Below, piece by piece: positions 21,349 to 31,141 of a DNA stretch of 64,000 bases. How positions within the stretch are numbered: position 1 is the stretch's first letter; each line of letters begins with the position of its first letter. Both the position numbers and the translations under genes were made by a program. The notes under the pieces were generated by a model that was given only the letters and a program-made list of their open reading frames with translations, did no database searches and was not told where the DNA came from. The DNA is from Robertmurraya korlensis (GTDB lineage: Bacteria > Bacillota > Bacilli > Bacillales > Cytobacillaceae), in the NCBI RefSeq assembly GCF_023715225.1, contig NZ_JAMBNS010000002.1, forward strand, positions 124,001 to 188,000, in the 5' to 3' direction.

Positions 21349-22215
21349 TTACATAAACTCGGAAACTAATTTATTAAAATGTGCCTCATCTAATTGAAGA
21401 TCATGCTGAGATAACGGTGTTTCAGAGTATCCGTTAATTAGTTCTTGGTAAGATTTACGCTCTGTATCTTGATAAATCAAACCTGTTACTAATCCGTTAT
21501 GCTTCATCAGAGTTTGCATCGCCATTTCACGGTTAGATGAATCATAACCTTCTACATCAGCTAGCTTAGTTAGGTTTTCTTTAAACCAGTCGTATGTGTT
21601 GATTTTATTGTATGTCACACATGGACTGAACACGTTGATTAAAGAGAATCCTTTATGCTTAATACCAGCTTCAATAATCGCTGTTAAATCTTTTAAGTCT
21701 GTAGAGAAGCTTTGTGCCACAAATGTAGCACCAGCAGTTAACGCCATTTCCATTGGAGAAATCGGCTGTTCAATCGATCCCTGTGGTGTAGACTTTGTTT
21801 TAAAGCCCGCTGCCGATCTTGGCGATGTTTGCCCCTTTGTTAAGCCGTAAATTTGGTTATCCATTACAATGTATGTGATATCAATGTTTCGGCGGATAGA
21901 GTGAATCGTATGACCCATTCCGATTGCGAAACCATCTCCATCTCCCCCAGATGCAATAACGGTCAAATCACGATTCGCCATTTTTACCCCTTGTGCAATC
22001 GGTAAAGAACGTCCGTGAATGGAATGGAATCCGTAAGAGTTAATATATCCTGAAATACGTCCTGAGCAACCGATACCAGAAATAACCGCTAAGTTGTCTG
22101 GCTCTAACCCTACATTCGCAGCAGCACGCTGAATTGCCGCTTGAACAGAGAAATCACCGCAGCCTGGACACCAGTTAGGCTTCACGTTGTTTCGAAAATC
22201 TTTAAACGTCGCCAT
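21349..22215 (-). CDS. korB: 2-oxoacid:ferredoxin oxidoreductase, beta subunit
   Basis: A 288-residue thiamine-diphosphate subunit. Cluster-type cysteines are visible in NWCPGCGDFS (near 15-22), SGIGCSGR and FSPCVTYN, and the thiamine motif GDGDGFAIGMGH lies near residue 93. With the alpha subunit it converts a 2-oxoacid (2-oxoglutarate is likely from family resemblance, pyruvate is possible) and CoA to the acyl-CoA, reducing ferredoxin. No separate ferredoxin-like delta subunit is encoded here. It starts 4 bases after korA ends. Confidence 0.9.
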   Translation of the reverse strand: MATFKDFRNNVKPNWCPGCGDFSVQAAIQRAAANVGLEPDNLAVISGIGCSGRISGYINSYGFHSIHGRSLPIAQGVKMANRDLTVIASGGDGDGFAIGMGHTIHSIRRNIDITYIVMDNQIYGLTKGQTSPRSAAGFKTKSTPQGSIEQPISPMEMALTAGATFVAQSFSTDLKDLTAIIEAGIKHKGFSLINVFSPCVTYNKINTYDWFKENLTKLADVEGYDSSNREMAMQTLMKHNGLVTGLIYQDTERKSYQELINGYSETPLSQHDLQLDEAHFNKLVSEFM

Positions 22216-22218
22216 AAT

Positions 22219-23949
22219 TTAGAACAACTCCTTGATCTTTGAATGGATTTCATGTGGTAGGAATGGATTTCCGTCATACTTTAAATGCTTTACTACTTTC
22301 TCAGCATGTCCTACATTCATCTTCAGAATGTTTGCTAACTGTCCAGTTGCGTTGTTTTCAACAACAACAACCTTTTTAGCTGCTTTGACTAGTGGAAGCA
22401 TTTCGTCAGTAGGGAACGGATGAATCAAACGTACATGCGCATGATTCACTTTCACTCCATCCTTCTCAAGGCGTGTCATAGCTTCTTCAATCGCTCCTCT
22501 AGTTGAGTTAAAACCAACAACTAGTACATCCGCATCTTCATGTGGAGCTTGAACGTGAATTGGCGTATTAAATCTGATGTTCTCAACTTTACGGAAACGC
22601 TTATCCATTTGTGCATTACGGTTTAATGCTGATTCTGACGGTTTACCTGTTTCATCATGTTCTACACCTGTCACGTGGTGAATTCCACCCTTTACCCCAG
22701 GAATAACACGAGGAGAGATACCATCTTCAGTCACTTCATAACGCTTAAAATAATCTTTTGAATCTGATTCTGGTAGTTCAGTTACAAGTTTTCCGCGTCG
22801 AATTTCTACCTTACTAAAGTCTAAAGGCTCAACCGTTTGCTTTCCTAAAGAAAGTTGAAGGTCGGATAAAACGATAACAGGTACTTGATACTCTTCTGCC
22901 AGGTTAAATGCCTCAGCTGTATCGTAGAACGCTTCTTGTACCGTACTTGGAGCCATTACGATCTTTGGAATTTCACCGTGAGTACCATAGATCATGGACA
23001 TTAAATCGGATTGTTCTTGCTTTGTTGGTAGACCAGTAGATGGACCACCACGCTGTGTATCAACAATAACAATTGGTGTTTCGGTAATTCCAGAAAGACC
23101 AATTGCTTCCATCTTCAACGATAATCCAGGACCAGCTGATGCCGTGATCGCACGAACACCTGCATAGTTTGCACCGATTGCCATCGTACATGCAGCAATT
23201 TCATCTTCAGTTTGAATAACTGTTCCACCAAGAGCCGGTAGTTTTTTAATTAAATACTCCATGATTTCAGAAGCAGGAGTAATTGGATATGCTGCCATAA
23301 ATCGGCATCCGCCTGCTAATGCACCTAATGCAATCGCATCGTTACCAATCATGAACAAACGTTGTTTTCCATCTGCTTTCTCTAATTGCATGATAGCGGA
23401 GTCTTGAATTTGTTCCTTCATTGCTGTGTAACCAGCTTTAATTGCTTCCATGTTCTTATCAACCACAGACTGTCCTTTACGTCCAAAAATCTCTTGAACT
23501 ACAGTCTCAAAAACGTTAATATCTAAATCTAGTACTGCACAAGTAGCTCCAACTGCCACCATGTTTTTCATTAATGATGTCCCTAATTCAGTTGCAATAT
23601 CTGTAAATGGAACCGCATACAAAGTTGCATTTGTATCCGTTGGTTTTACAGGATTAAACTTCGCATCTGCAATCATCACACCATTGTCATGAAGTTCTTT
23701 GTAATTTAGGTCAAGCGTTTCCTGATCAAATGCCACTAGGATGTCTAAGTCGTCTGAAATAGAGCGAACCTGTGACGTGCTTACACGGATTTTGTTATTA
23801 GTGTGTCCACCTTTAATACGAGATGAAAAGTGGCGGTACCCATATAAATAGTAACCTAATCGATTCAAAGCAATAGAGAAAATTTCCCCAGTACTTTCAA
23901 TCCCTTCCCCTTGCTGCCCGCCAACTTTCCAAGAAAGTTGATTGATCAT
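22219..23949 (-). CDS. korA: 2-oxoacid:acceptor oxidoreductase, fused gamma-alpha subunit
   Basis: A 576-residue protein in which the gamma domain (about 1-185, starting SWKVGGQQGEGIESTG) is joined to the alpha pyrimidine-binding domain (about 195-575, GNDAIALGALAGGCRFMAAYPITPAS). The PITPAS motif and TASAGPGLSLK are typical. Two-subunit KorAB enzymes of this type occur in aerobes and work in or beside the TCA cycle. The start follows AAAGGGGTG. Three cre-like sequences lie around the upstream region (23984-24243), suggesting carbon control. Confidence 0.92.
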   Translation of the reverse strand: MINQLSWKVGGQQGEGIESTGEIFSIALNRLGYYLYGYRHFSSRIKGGHTNNKIRVSTSQVRSISDDLDILVAFDQETLDLNYKELHDNGVMIADAKFNPVKPTDTNATLYAVPFTDIATELGTSLMKNMVAVGATCAVLDLDINVFETVVQEIFGRKGQSVVDKNMEAIKAGYTAMKEQIQDSAIMQLEKADGKQRLFMIGNDAIALGALAGGCRFMAAYPITPASEIMEYLIKKLPALGGTVIQTEDEIAACTMAIGANYAGVRAITASAGPGLSLKMEAIGLSGITETPIVIVDTQRGGPSTGLPTKQEQSDLMSMIYGTHGEIPKIVMAPSTVQEAFYDTAEAFNLAEEYQVPVIVLSDLQLSLGKQTVEPLDFSKVEIRRGKLVTELPESDSKDYFKRYEVTEDGISPRVIPGVKGGIHHVTGVEHDETGKPSESALNRNAQMDKRFRKVENIRFNTPIHVQAPHEDADVLVVGFNSTRGAIEEAMTRLEKDGVKVNHAHVRLIHPFPTDEMLPLVKAAKKVVVVENNATGQLANILKMNVGHAEKVVKHLKYDGNPFLPHEIHSKIKELF

Positions 23950-24253
23950 GTCTTACACCCCTTTGGATACGTTAAGAAATATGTAAAAACGTTTACTTTA
24001 AAAATAGTGTAGCACTTTTCCAATTGTAACACGAAGATTTTGACTCTAGTTTTCATAGAGTGAAAATGTGAGAAATGGAAGGGTACTAAACGCTTTCAAT
24101 TCTAGACCTATGTGAAAAAAAAAGCAACCCTTTACGCCCAAATAATGGCGAAAATATGAATATTTTTTTATTTTTGCGAAAATAATAGTTTTATCTGTCT
24201 TTTTTTAACCCACTCGGTCTAAATTGAAATGAAAACGCTTTATTCCTTCCTCT
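23950..24253. promoter_or_regulatory. korA upstream region with three cre-like sites
   Basis: This 304-bp gap holds no gene. Cre-like 14-mers with a central CG occur at 23984-23997, 24085-24098 and 24230-24243, each with about two mismatches to TGWAANCGNTNWCA. A weak promoter TTCGTG/TACACT lies about 50 bp upstream of korA. I see no clear terminator for the dipeptidase gene. Confidence 0.35.
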
Positions 24254-25180
24254 TTATTTCGGAAATCTTTTCGCCATATTACTGTACAAAAACTTCTCGA
24301 CCTGTATACTGGAATAATATTTTTCTAGTTCATTTACAAGATTGCTATAATTTTTTACATGTTCAAGCCCTGTTACACAATGTTCAGTTCCATCAAAATC
24401 AGATCCAAATCCAACAAAATCCTCTCCTCCAAGAGAGCAAATAAAGTCAAGATGACGCAGTACATCAGTAATCGTCGCTGTCGTTTTCCCGGACAGGAAC
24501 TGAGTTACAAAAGTTAATCCCATGACTGTTTCTCTTTCTATTAATGCTAAAATCTGTTCATCCCGTAAGTTTCTTGGATGCGGACATAGGGAATACGCAT
24601 TGGAGTGTGAAGCAAAAGGATAATCTGCTATCTCCAGCACATCCCAAAACCCTCTCTCCGATAGATGTGATACATCACACCATACCTTTTCTTTGTTAAG
24701 AGTTGATACGACCCTTTTTCCGAATCTAGATAGACCCGCGCCCCTTTCTTCAAGTGCGCCATCAGCGACTGCATTAGCAAAATTCCAAGTTAAACCAACT
24801 GAAGTAACTCCGAGACGAAGCAGAGTTTTTAGCTTCAGTAAGTCCGAACCGATACAATCACATCCCTCCAATGTAAGAATCGCTCCGAATTCACCGTCTG
24901 TAAGATTATCTAAATCACTTTTACTCATAATGAGCTTCATTTCTTTATATGGTTTGAGAATTTTTTCATAGAAAAGGTCTATCATATGCAAAGCAGCATG
25001 GAAGGAAAGATCAGGGTGAATATTCTCTGGTACGTAGACGGCAAAGCATTGTACTTTTACACCACTTGTCTTCATGCCCGCGAGCGTAACCTGAAGCTCC
25101 TTTGGATCTAAAAAACTTGTAAGCTTCGGATTCATAAACATTTTGTATAATACATCACAATGTGCATCAAAAATTTTCAT
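24254..25180 (-). CDS. Membrane dipeptidase family (peptidase M19) protein
   Basis: A 308-residue renal-dipeptidase-like zinc peptidase. Metal-site motifs are DAHCDVLYK (residues 5-13), LTLEGCD for the bridging Glu, DVSHLSERGFWD, SHSNAYSLCPHPRNLRD and FGSDFDGT. The family hydrolyses dipeptides, often with broad specificity, including D-amino acid containing ones. No signal peptide is present, so it is probably cytoplasmic. The ATG follows GGAAGGG. It lies between spoVS and korA as a single gene; linkage to either is only positional. Confidence 0.9.
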   Translation of the reverse strand: MKIFDAHCDVLYKMFMNPKLTSFLDPKELQVTLAGMKTSGVKVQCFAVYVPENIHPDLSFHAALHMIDLFYEKILKPYKEMKLIMSKSDLDNLTDGEFGAILTLEGCDCIGSDLLKLKTLLRLGVTSVGLTWNFANAVADGALEERGAGLSRFGKRVVSTLNKEKVWCDVSHLSERGFWDVLEIADYPFASHSNAYSLCPHPRNLRDEQILALIERETVMGLTFVTQFLSGKTTATITDVLRHLDFICSLGGEDFVGFGSDFDGTEHCVTGLEHVKNYSNLVNELEKYYSSIQVEKFLYSNMAKRFPK

Positions 25181-25240
25181 GGTTCGTATCCCTTCCTAAG
25201 TCCTTTATTTAAGCATAGACTCATACTGACAAAAAAAGAA

Positions 25241-25267
25241 CCTGTTTGCAATAAGAATGCAAACAGG
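25241..25267 (-). terminator. spoVS terminator
   Basis: Perfect 10-bp stem CCTGTTTGCA / TGCAAACAGG with a 7-base loop, followed on the minus strand by TTCTTTTTTT. Confidence 0.92.
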
Positions 25268-25282
25268 AACAAAGATACTCCC

Positions 25283-25543
25283 TCATCTTGGCTCAATGAT
25301 TAATTTGATTGCCGTACGCTCTTCCCCATCAATTAATATGTCTGTGAAAGCTGGGATACAAATCAAATCGACTCCGCTAGGTGCTACAAATCCTCGTGCA
25401 ATGGCTACTGCCTTTACCGCTTGATTTAATGCACCCGCACCTATGGCCTGAATTTCCGCAGCACCTCTTTCGCGCAGAACTCCTGCGAGCGCACCAGCTA
25501 CAGAATTGGGATTAGATTTTGCTGAAACTTTTAATATTTCCAT
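25283..25543 (-). CDS. spoVS: Stage V sporulation protein S (SpoVS)
   Basis: An 86-residue Alba-like protein, among the most conserved sporulation proteins. The segments ILKVSAKSNPNSVAGALAGVL, GAGALNQAVKA and IKLIIEPR are diagnostic. In B. subtilis loss blocks sporulation at stage V and the protein affects coat assembly and septation. The ribosome binding site is GGAGGAG. A candidate SigH promoter lies at 25621-25650 and a strong terminator follows, so it is monocistronic and follows ymdB as in B. subtilis. Confidence 0.97.
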   Translation of the reverse strand: MEILKVSAKSNPNSVAGALAGVLRERGAAEIQAIGAGALNQAVKAVAIARGFVAPSGVDLICIPAFTDILIDGEERTAIKLIIEPR

Positions 25544-25620
25544 TCCTAGCTCCTCCTTGTTTAATCCCCCCTGATGTTCTTGTTATTGAACAACTCAGGT
25601 ATATATGATTCCATTGCTAC

Positions 25621-25650
25621 TATATTCGCAAAAGCTTTAACATATTCCGG
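25621..25650 (-). promoter_or_regulatory. Candidate SigH promoter for spoVS
   Basis: On the minus strand GGAATA (within 25650-25642) and GCGAATATA (25629-25621) are 12 bp apart, resembling the SigH pair AGGAWWW / GAATWW. spoVS is SigH-dependent in B. subtilis. One or two consensus positions differ. Confidence 0.45.
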
Positions 25651-25719
25651 CTTGGACAAAAAAGTAAGATTAAAAGAAAAGTGTATGTGCAATTTCAAGC
25701 GGTAATAAGAAAACAAAAA

Positions 25720-25746
25720 AACACCTGCGTCTATTTTACAGGTGTT
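25720..25746 (-). terminator. ymdB terminator
   Basis: AACACCTG / CAGGTGTT stem with an 11-base loop and a TTTTTTTG tail on the minus strand. Confidence 0.85.
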
Positions 25747-25773
25747 TTAGCTATATGTTTCTCTTTCAAACGT

Positions 25774-26571
25774 CTAAGAGTAAAATGGATGATCGTCATT
25801 AATCAAAATGCGATCAATTTTTTTGGCTTTTCCCGTCTTTTTATCCAGTTCAATATGTACGGCACCAAGCTGTGTTTTATCTGTATCTGGAACTTCAAAT
25901 CGTGCTGGTAAGTTGGATAGGAATCTTCTAATGACGATTTCTCTGTCCATTCCCAATATTCCATCATAAGGACCTGTCATTCCAACATCCGAAATATAGG
26001 CTGTTCCTTGCGGCAACACTCGATTATCAGCCGTTTGTACATGTGTATGTGTACCAACCACTGCAGTTACTCTTCCATCTAAATACCACCCCATTGCAAG
26101 CTTCTCACTAGTTGCCTCAGCATGGAAATCAACAAAGATAATCGGTGTTCGTTTGCTAGCCTCTTCGATTAGTTCATCCGCTTTTCGGAACGGACAATCA
26201 TTCGGTTGCATAAAGGTACGACCTTGTAGACTAATGATTGCTATTTCATCTTGATTCATTTTTAAATACACAATTCCTTTACCAGGGTTATCTTCAGGGA
26301 AGTTTGCAGGACGAACCATGTATTTCGCCTCATCAATGAAATCAAAAATATCACGGTTATCCCATGTGTGGTTTCCTAACGTAACGGCTTGCGCACCAAC
26401 CTCTAAAAAGCCTCGATAGATTTTTTCCGTTATCCCTTTTCCACCTGCAGCATTTTCACCATTTATTATGGTAATGTGCGGACGATATTTTTCTTTTAGT
26501 CTTGGGACGTACTCCTTCACCATATCCCTTCCTGGTGAACCAACGACGTCTCCAACAAATAATATATTCAT
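25774..26571 (-). CDS. ymdB: YmdB metallophosphodiesterase
   Basis: A 265-residue calcineurin-like phosphodiesterase that hydrolyses 2',3'-cyclic nucleotides in B. subtilis and influences biofilm and motility choice. The dinuclear metal site is intact: Asp8 (GDVVGS), Glu39 (NGENAAG), Asn67-His68 (GNHTWDN), and later DFHAEATSEK and GTHTHVQT. It follows rny by 83 bases with a hairpin between, the conserved rny-ymdB order. The start ATG is preceded by AAGAAGGG. Confidence 0.95.
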   Translation of the reverse strand: MNILFVGDVVGSPGRDMVKEYVPRLKEKYRPHITIINGENAAGGKGITEKIYRGFLEVGAQAVTLGNHTWDNRDIFDFIDEAKYMVRPANFPEDNPGKGIVYLKMNQDEIAIISLQGRTFMQPNDCPFRKADELIEEASKRTPIIFVDFHAEATSEKLAMGWYLDGRVTAVVGTHTHVQTADNRVLPQGTAYISDVGMTGPYDGILGMDREIVIRRFLSNLPARFEVPDTDKTQLGAVHIELDKKTGKAKKIDRILINDDHPFYS

Positions 26572-26634
26572 TAATTAAACCCTTCTTTTTCGTAATTTCT
26601 TTCCATTGTATCATATGTATTGGGACAAAATAAA

Positions 26635-26654
26635 AGCGGTGCAAAAGCACCGCT
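26635..26654 (-). terminator. rny terminator abutting the stop codon
   Basis: Perfect 8-bp GC-rich stem AGCGGTGC / GCACCGCT with an AAAA/TTTT loop and TTTATTTTG tail; the stem begins one base after the stop. Confidence 0.88.
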
Positions 26655-28220
26655 CTATTTTGCGTATTCAACTGCTCTCGTTTCCCTAATTACCGTTACC
26701 TTAATATGGCCTGGGTAATCAAGTTCCTCTTCGATTTTCTTACGAATATCACGAGCTAAACGATGAGCCTCTAAATCGTCAATTTGCTCTGGCTTCACTA
26801 GGATACGAACTTCACGTCCAGCCTGGATAGCAAATGATTTTTCCACTCCATCATACGATTCTGAAATTTCCTCAAGCTTTTCTAAGCGTCGGATATAGTT
26901 TTCAAGCGTCTCACGTCTTGCACCAGGTCTTGCTGCGGATAGCGCATCTGCCGCTGCAACAAGAACAGCAATAACGGATGTAGGCTCGGAATCGCCATGG
27001 TGAGAAGCAATCGAGTTAATAACAACCGGATGCTCCTTGTATTTAGTAGCAAGTTCGACACCAATTTCCACGTGACTTCCTTCCACTTCATGGTCAATTG
27101 CCTTACCAATATCGTGTAGCAAACCTGCACGACGAGCGAGAGTTTCATCTTCTCCCAGTTCTGCAGCTAGCAATCCAGCCAATTGGGAAACTTCAGTAGA
27201 GTGCTTCAACACATTTTGACCATAGCTAGTACGGAATTTCAATCGGCCGAGAATCTTAATTAAATCTGGGTGCAGTCCATGTACTCCAACCTCAAAAGTT
27301 GTTTGCTCACCAATTTCACGAATATGTTCATCCACTTCACGGCGTGCCTTATCAACCATTTCTTCGATTCGAGCAGGATGGATACGACCATCTTGAACTA
27401 ATTTTTCAAGCGCTAAGCGGGCTGTTTCTCTTCGAATCGGATCAAACCCAGATAAAATAACTGCTTCTGGAGTATCATCAATAATGAGATCAATTCCAGT
27501 AAGAGTCTCAAGTGTACGGATGTTTCGTCCTTCACGACCAATGATTCGACCTTTCATCTCATCATTTGGAAGAGTGACTACCGAAACGGTCGTTTCTGCT
27601 ACGTGATCAGCCGCACAACGTTGAATAGCTAACGACAAAATTTCTTTTGCTTTTTTGTCTGCTTCCTCTTTTGCTCTATTTTCACTCTCTTTTATCATTA
27701 AAGCGATGTCATGGGATAACTCCTGTTCCATACGCTCTAAAATGATGGATTTCGCCTCATCACGAGTTAAGCCCGAGATGCGTTCAAGCTCTGCCTGTTG
27801 CATTTTTACGATCTCGTCCACTTTGCTTTCCATCTCTTCAATATGCTGTTGTTTTTTGTTAAGAGAATCGTCCCTCTTCTCTAAAAGTGCTTCACGTTTG
27901 TCTAACGATTCGTCTTTTCGATCAAGATTTTCCTCTTTTTGAAGTAAGCGATTTTCCTGCTTTTGCAGTTCGCTTCTTCGATCACGAACTTCACGTTCTG
28001 CTTCTGTACGAAGCTTATGAATCTCATCCTTTGCTTCAAGCAGCGACTCCTTTTTTAAAGCTTCTGCTTCACGTTTTGCATCTTCTAGAATTTGCTCTGC
28101 AGCACCTCTAGCTCCAGCAATTTTTGCTTCAGAAAAAGATTTACGAACAAAATAGCCAACAACTGCACCGACGGGTAAAGCAAGCAAAATGGAGATGATC
28201 ATTGTAAAAAGATCCATCAT
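26655..28220 (-). CDS. rny: Ribonuclease Y
   Basis: A 521-residue membrane-anchored endoribonuclease that starts mRNA decay. Order of parts: one N-terminal membrane helix (about 5-25), a long charged coiled coil (about 30-200), a KH domain ([15 protein letters not shown] near 225-240), an HD domain with [12 protein letters not shown] near 367-378, and a conserved C-terminal domain ending RAVEYAK. It works with the Ric proteins, one of which is encoded in this window. The start follows GAGGAGGTG. Confidence 0.97.
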   Translation of the reverse strand: MMDLFTMIISILLALPVGAVVGYFVRKSFSEAKIAGARGAAEQILEDAKREAEALKKESLLEAKDEIHKLRTEAEREVRDRRSELQKQENRLLQKEENLDRKDESLDKREALLEKRDDSLNKKQQHIEEMESKVDEIVKMQQAELERISGLTRDEAKSIILERMEQELSHDIALMIKESENRAKEEADKKAKEILSLAIQRCAADHVAETTVSVVTLPNDEMKGRIIGREGRNIRTLETLTGIDLIIDDTPEAVILSGFDPIRRETARLALEKLVQDGRIHPARIEEMVDKARREVDEHIREIGEQTTFEVGVHGLHPDLIKILGRLKFRTSYGQNVLKHSTEVSQLAGLLAAELGEDETLARRAGLLHDIGKAIDHEVEGSHVEIGVELATKYKEHPVVINSIASHHGDSEPTSVIAVLVAAADALSAARPGARRETLENYIRRLEKLEEISESYDGVEKSFAIQAGREVRILVKPEQIDDLEAHRLARDIRKKIEEELDYPGHIKVTVIRETRAVEYAK

Positions 28221-28559
28221 TTCACCTCCTCTTGCTATTAACTTGTGTTACGTTTTCTAAAATGTCGGCATGTACATTGTTTTGTCAATATACAGCACAA
28301 AGGCTTTTACACGTCTTCATTCATCATTAAAAAACATAAAATATACATATTAATTGTAAATGTGTGAATTTTTATTGTCAAGGGTTTGTCCGGCATGGTT
28401 GTAATATTTCGTTTATATTGGGAGATAATGGTGAACTTTGTCAAACCCACTGTTGTTAAAGCTTTCATATATCGAGTTCACTTTTCAATTTTCGTACCCA
28501 TCATTGTGAACTAATGCTATATAAAAAAGCAGACCAAATAGTCTGCTGTAAAATCTGTA
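28221..28559. other. Intergenic region between recA and rny
   Basis: 339 bp with no gene that I can support. It contains the recA terminator at 28528-28547 and, on the minus strand at 28288-28283, a perfect TTGACA that could be an rny -35 box, although the -10 at the right distance is poor (ACATTT). The rest is AT-rich with no clear repeats. Confidence 0.5.
28528..28547 (-). terminator. recA terminator
   Basis: AGCAGAC / GTCTGCT stem, 6-base loop, TTTTTTAT tail on the minus strand. Confidence 0.88.
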
Positions 28560-29609
28560 TTAATCTACTAAATCAAATTCTTCTTGATCTTCTTCATGGT
28601 CTTCCGGAAGAGTCTTCACTCCGTCTAAACCATAGTGTTCACGGATCTTATTTTGGATTTCAACTAATAAATCTTTATTTTCCTTCAAGAACAACTTCGC
28701 ATTCTCACGACCTTGACCGAGACGCTCATCATTATAAGAATACCAAGATCCACTCTTTTGTACGATATCAAGTTCTGACCCCATATCAAGAGCTTCTCCT
28801 TCTTTCGAAATCCCTTCTCCGTACATAATATCTACTTCAGCCGTACGGAATGGAGGAGCTACTTTATTCTTAACAACTTTAATTTTCGTTTTGTTACCTA
28901 CCATATCATTGCCTTGCTTTAACGTTTCTGCACGGCGAACTTCTAAACGAACAGATGAGTAGAATTTAAGCGCACGTCCACCAGGAGTTGTCTCAGGGTT
29001 ACCAAACATAACTCCGACCTTTTCACGAATCTGGTTAATAAAGATAGCAATTGTTTTAGACTTGTTGATCGCTCCAGAAAGCTTTCGAAGAGCTTGTGAC
29101 ATGAGACGAGCTTGTAGACCAACGTGAGAGTCTCCCATTTCCCCTTCGATCTCTGCCTTTGGAACAAGGGCAGCTACTGAGTCGATGACTAAAATATCAA
29201 CTGCTCCACTTCGCACCAATGCTTCAGCAATTTCAAGAGCTTGTTCACCAGTGTCAGGCTGTGATAATAACAATTCATCGATATTCACACCAAGCTTCTG
29301 TGCATAATCAGGGTCAAGTGCATGCTCAGCATCAATAAATGCTGCTTGTCCACCTGCAGCTTGTACCTCAGCAATTGCATGGAGGGCAACCGTTGTTTTA
29401 CCCGAGCTTTCAGGACCATAGATTTCAATGATACGGCCCTTTGGATAGCCACCTATTCCTAATGCTGTATCAAGTGCTAGTGATCCACTTTTCGAAGTAG
29501 AAATTTGACGATCTGTTTGTTCTCCTAACTTCATGATAGAGCCTTTACCAAATTGCTTTTCTATTTGTTTTAATGCCATTTCAAGGGCTGCTTGACGATC
29601 ATTTGCCAC
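28560..29609 (-). CDS. recA: Recombinase RecA
   Basis: A 349-residue RecA. Walker A is GPESSGKT (65-72), Walker B is in [11 protein letters not shown], and the DNA-binding L2 loop holds [19 protein letters not shown]. The C-terminus is acidic as usual. It forms filaments on single-stranded DNA for recombination and stimulates LexA self-cleavage. Its promoter carries a LexA-like box, linking it to the lexA/yneA locus of this window. It lies between cinA and rny as in B. subtilis. Confidence 0.98.
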   Translation of the reverse strand: MANDRQAALEMALKQIEKQFGKGSIMKLGEQTDRQISTSKSGSLALDTALGIGGYPKGRIIEIYGPESSGKTTVALHAIAEVQAAGGQAAFIDAEHALDPDYAQKLGVNIDELLLSQPDTGEQALEIAEALVRSGAVDILVIDSVAALVPKAEIEGEMGDSHVGLQARLMSQALRKLSGAINKSKTIAIFINQIREKVGVMFGNPETTPGGRALKFYSSVRLEVRRAETLKQGNDMVGNKTKIKVVKNKVAPPFRTAEVDIMYGEGISKEGEALDMGSELDIVQKSGSWYSYNDERLGQGRENAKLFLKENKDLLVEIQNKIREHYGLDGVKTLPEDHEEDQEEFDLVD

Positions 29610-29680
29610 TACTATTTCCTCCTTATTTAAAACGAATATATCTATCTATTATTCGTTGCATGTTCATTTTCACTATCTTT

Positions 29681-29732
29681 ACTATACTCGTTTTATTTCT
29701 GTTTGTCGAGCAAAAAATCGAACATTCATTCG
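29681..29732 (-). promoter_or_regulatory. recA promoter and LexA box
   Basis: Minus-strand TCGACA (29709-29704), 17-bp spacer, TATAGT (29686-29681). The LexA-like box CGAACATTCATTCG (29719-29732) sits just upstream of the -35 element, with a perfect left half and one or two mismatches on the right. Confidence 0.75.
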
Positions 29733-29857
29733 ATTTTTTTCGCTACCAAATATAGTTGTATAATTCTATTTTCTTCTTAGCAAGATTGTTTTTTTCTTAT
29801 GTTCATAGCTGAAAAATCTCATTTTAAATCAAATTCTAAATTTGGTAAAGAAAAAAA

Positions 29858-29880
29858 ACAGAGCATATCATTTGCTCTGT
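29858..29880 (-). terminator. cinA terminator overlapping the stop codon
   Basis: Perfect 8-bp stem ACAGAGCA / TGCTCTGT, 7-base loop and a run of seven T on the minus strand; touches the last base of the cinA stop. Confidence 0.9.
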
Positions 29881-31118
29881 CAATCTTTCAAGCTATTGAT
29901 TAGTGAGAAACAGCCATACTTTACGCTTCTCACTCGATTTCCTTCTCTTGTACCAGCAAAGACAAATTTCTCAACTTTTACTGGAGATCCTTTTTTGTAA
30001 ATTCCCATATACACCGTTCCTACCGGTTTCCCCTCAACAGCACCAGGTCCTGCCACTCCAGTAAAGCTAATTCCAATATCAGTGTTAAGTAAGGAAGCGA
30101 CATTTTCTGCTAATTCCCTGGCACACTCTTCACTAACTGCTCCATAGTTCTCGAGCGTTTCCTTTTTAACACCAAGTACCTTTTCCTTTACCTCGTTCGT
30201 ATAGCAGACGACTCCGCCTTTTAATACTGCACTCGAACCTGGAATAGCTGTCAACTCCTGCTGAAACATCCCTCCGGTTAAACTCTCCGCACAGGCGATT
30301 GTTAAATCGTTCTTTTGAAGGAGTGAAAATAACTCATTCATTAACGAGGTTTCATCATATCCGTAAAAGAACTCACCCACACGTGTACGAATCTTCTCTT
30401 CCGTTTCATTAATAAGCTCATTTGCAACATCGGTTTGTTGGTGCTTAGCAGTGAGTCGCAATGTGACTTCCCCATCGCTAGCTAGGGGTGCAATCGTAGG
30501 ATTCGTTTGAGCGTCAATCAAATCCTCAATTTTTGTTTCTAATGCAGCCTCACCTATTCCAAAGAAACGCAACACTCGAGAAACAATTGTCTCAGACATG
30601 TCTGGCTCCTTTTGTAATAGTGGTAGTGCATAATTTAGAAACATTGGCTCCATTTCTTTCGGTGGCCCAGGTAAAAGCATATAACGGTGTGTATCAGTAG
30701 TTAAAAGCATTCCAGGGGCCATCCCATTATCATTTGGCAAAACAGTCGAATCAGAAAGGACCAATGCTTGCTTCTTATTATTCTCGGTCATTACACGGTT
30801 TGTACGTACAAAGTATTGAGAGATAGAGTCAAGAGCAGCTTGATCAAACTCGAGCTCCTTACCAAGGTGTTTGGCAATTGTTTCTTTTGTCAAATCATCC
30901 TTTGTCGGTCCCAATCCACCTGTAAAAATAATTAAGTTAGATCGTTCCTCTGCAACAGCAATCGCTTGCTGTAAACGAGTCGGATTATCACCAACCACCG
31001 TATGATAAAACACATTTGTTCCAATGCTAGCTAGTTGTTTGGAAATGAAACGAGCGTTTGTATTAACAATTTGGCCAAGCAATAGCTCTGAGCCAACTGC
31101 AATGATTTCAGCATTCAT
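29880..31118 (-). CDS. cinA: CinA, competence/damage-inducible protein (nucleotide salvage amidase family)
   Basis: About 412 residues: an N-terminal MoaB/MogA-like domain ([36 protein letters not shown]) and a C-terminal CinA domain ([21 protein letters not shown]...[17 protein letters not shown]) related to NMN deamidases and ADP-ribose pyrophosphatases. The start at ATG 31118 follows AGGTGAT; an upstream in-frame codon lacks a site. It sits between pgsA and recA, the usual Bacillus order, though a terminator and a separate promoter isolate recA here. Confidence 0.95.
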   Translation of the reverse strand: MNAEIIAVGSELLLGQIVNTNARFISKQLASIGTNVFYHTVVGDNPTRLQQAIAVAEERSNLIIFTGGLGPTKDDLTKETIAKHLGKELEFDQAALDSISQYFVRTNRVMTENNKKQALVLSDSTVLPNDNGMAPGMLLTTDTHRYMLLPGPPKEMEPMFLNYALPLLQKEPDMSETIVSRVLRFFGIGEAALETKIEDLIDAQTNPTIAPLASDGEVTLRLTAKHQQTDVANELINETEEKIRTRVGEFFYGYDETSLMNELFSLLQKNDLTIACAESLTGGMFQQELTAIPGSSAVLKGGVVCYTNEVKEKVLGVKKETLENYGAVSEECARELAENVASLLNTDIGISFTGVAGPGAVEGKPVGTVYMGIYKKGSPVKVEKFVFAGTREGNRVRSVKYGCFSLINSLKD

Positions 31119-31141
31119 GAAAACAATCACCTAGCCTCTGT

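Noticed and set aside
28260-28288. SigA promoter for rny at TTGACA 28288-28283
   Set aside because: The -35 is perfect but the sequence at -10 (ACATTT) is poor at both 17 and 18 bp spacing, so it was mentioned in the intergenic entry only.
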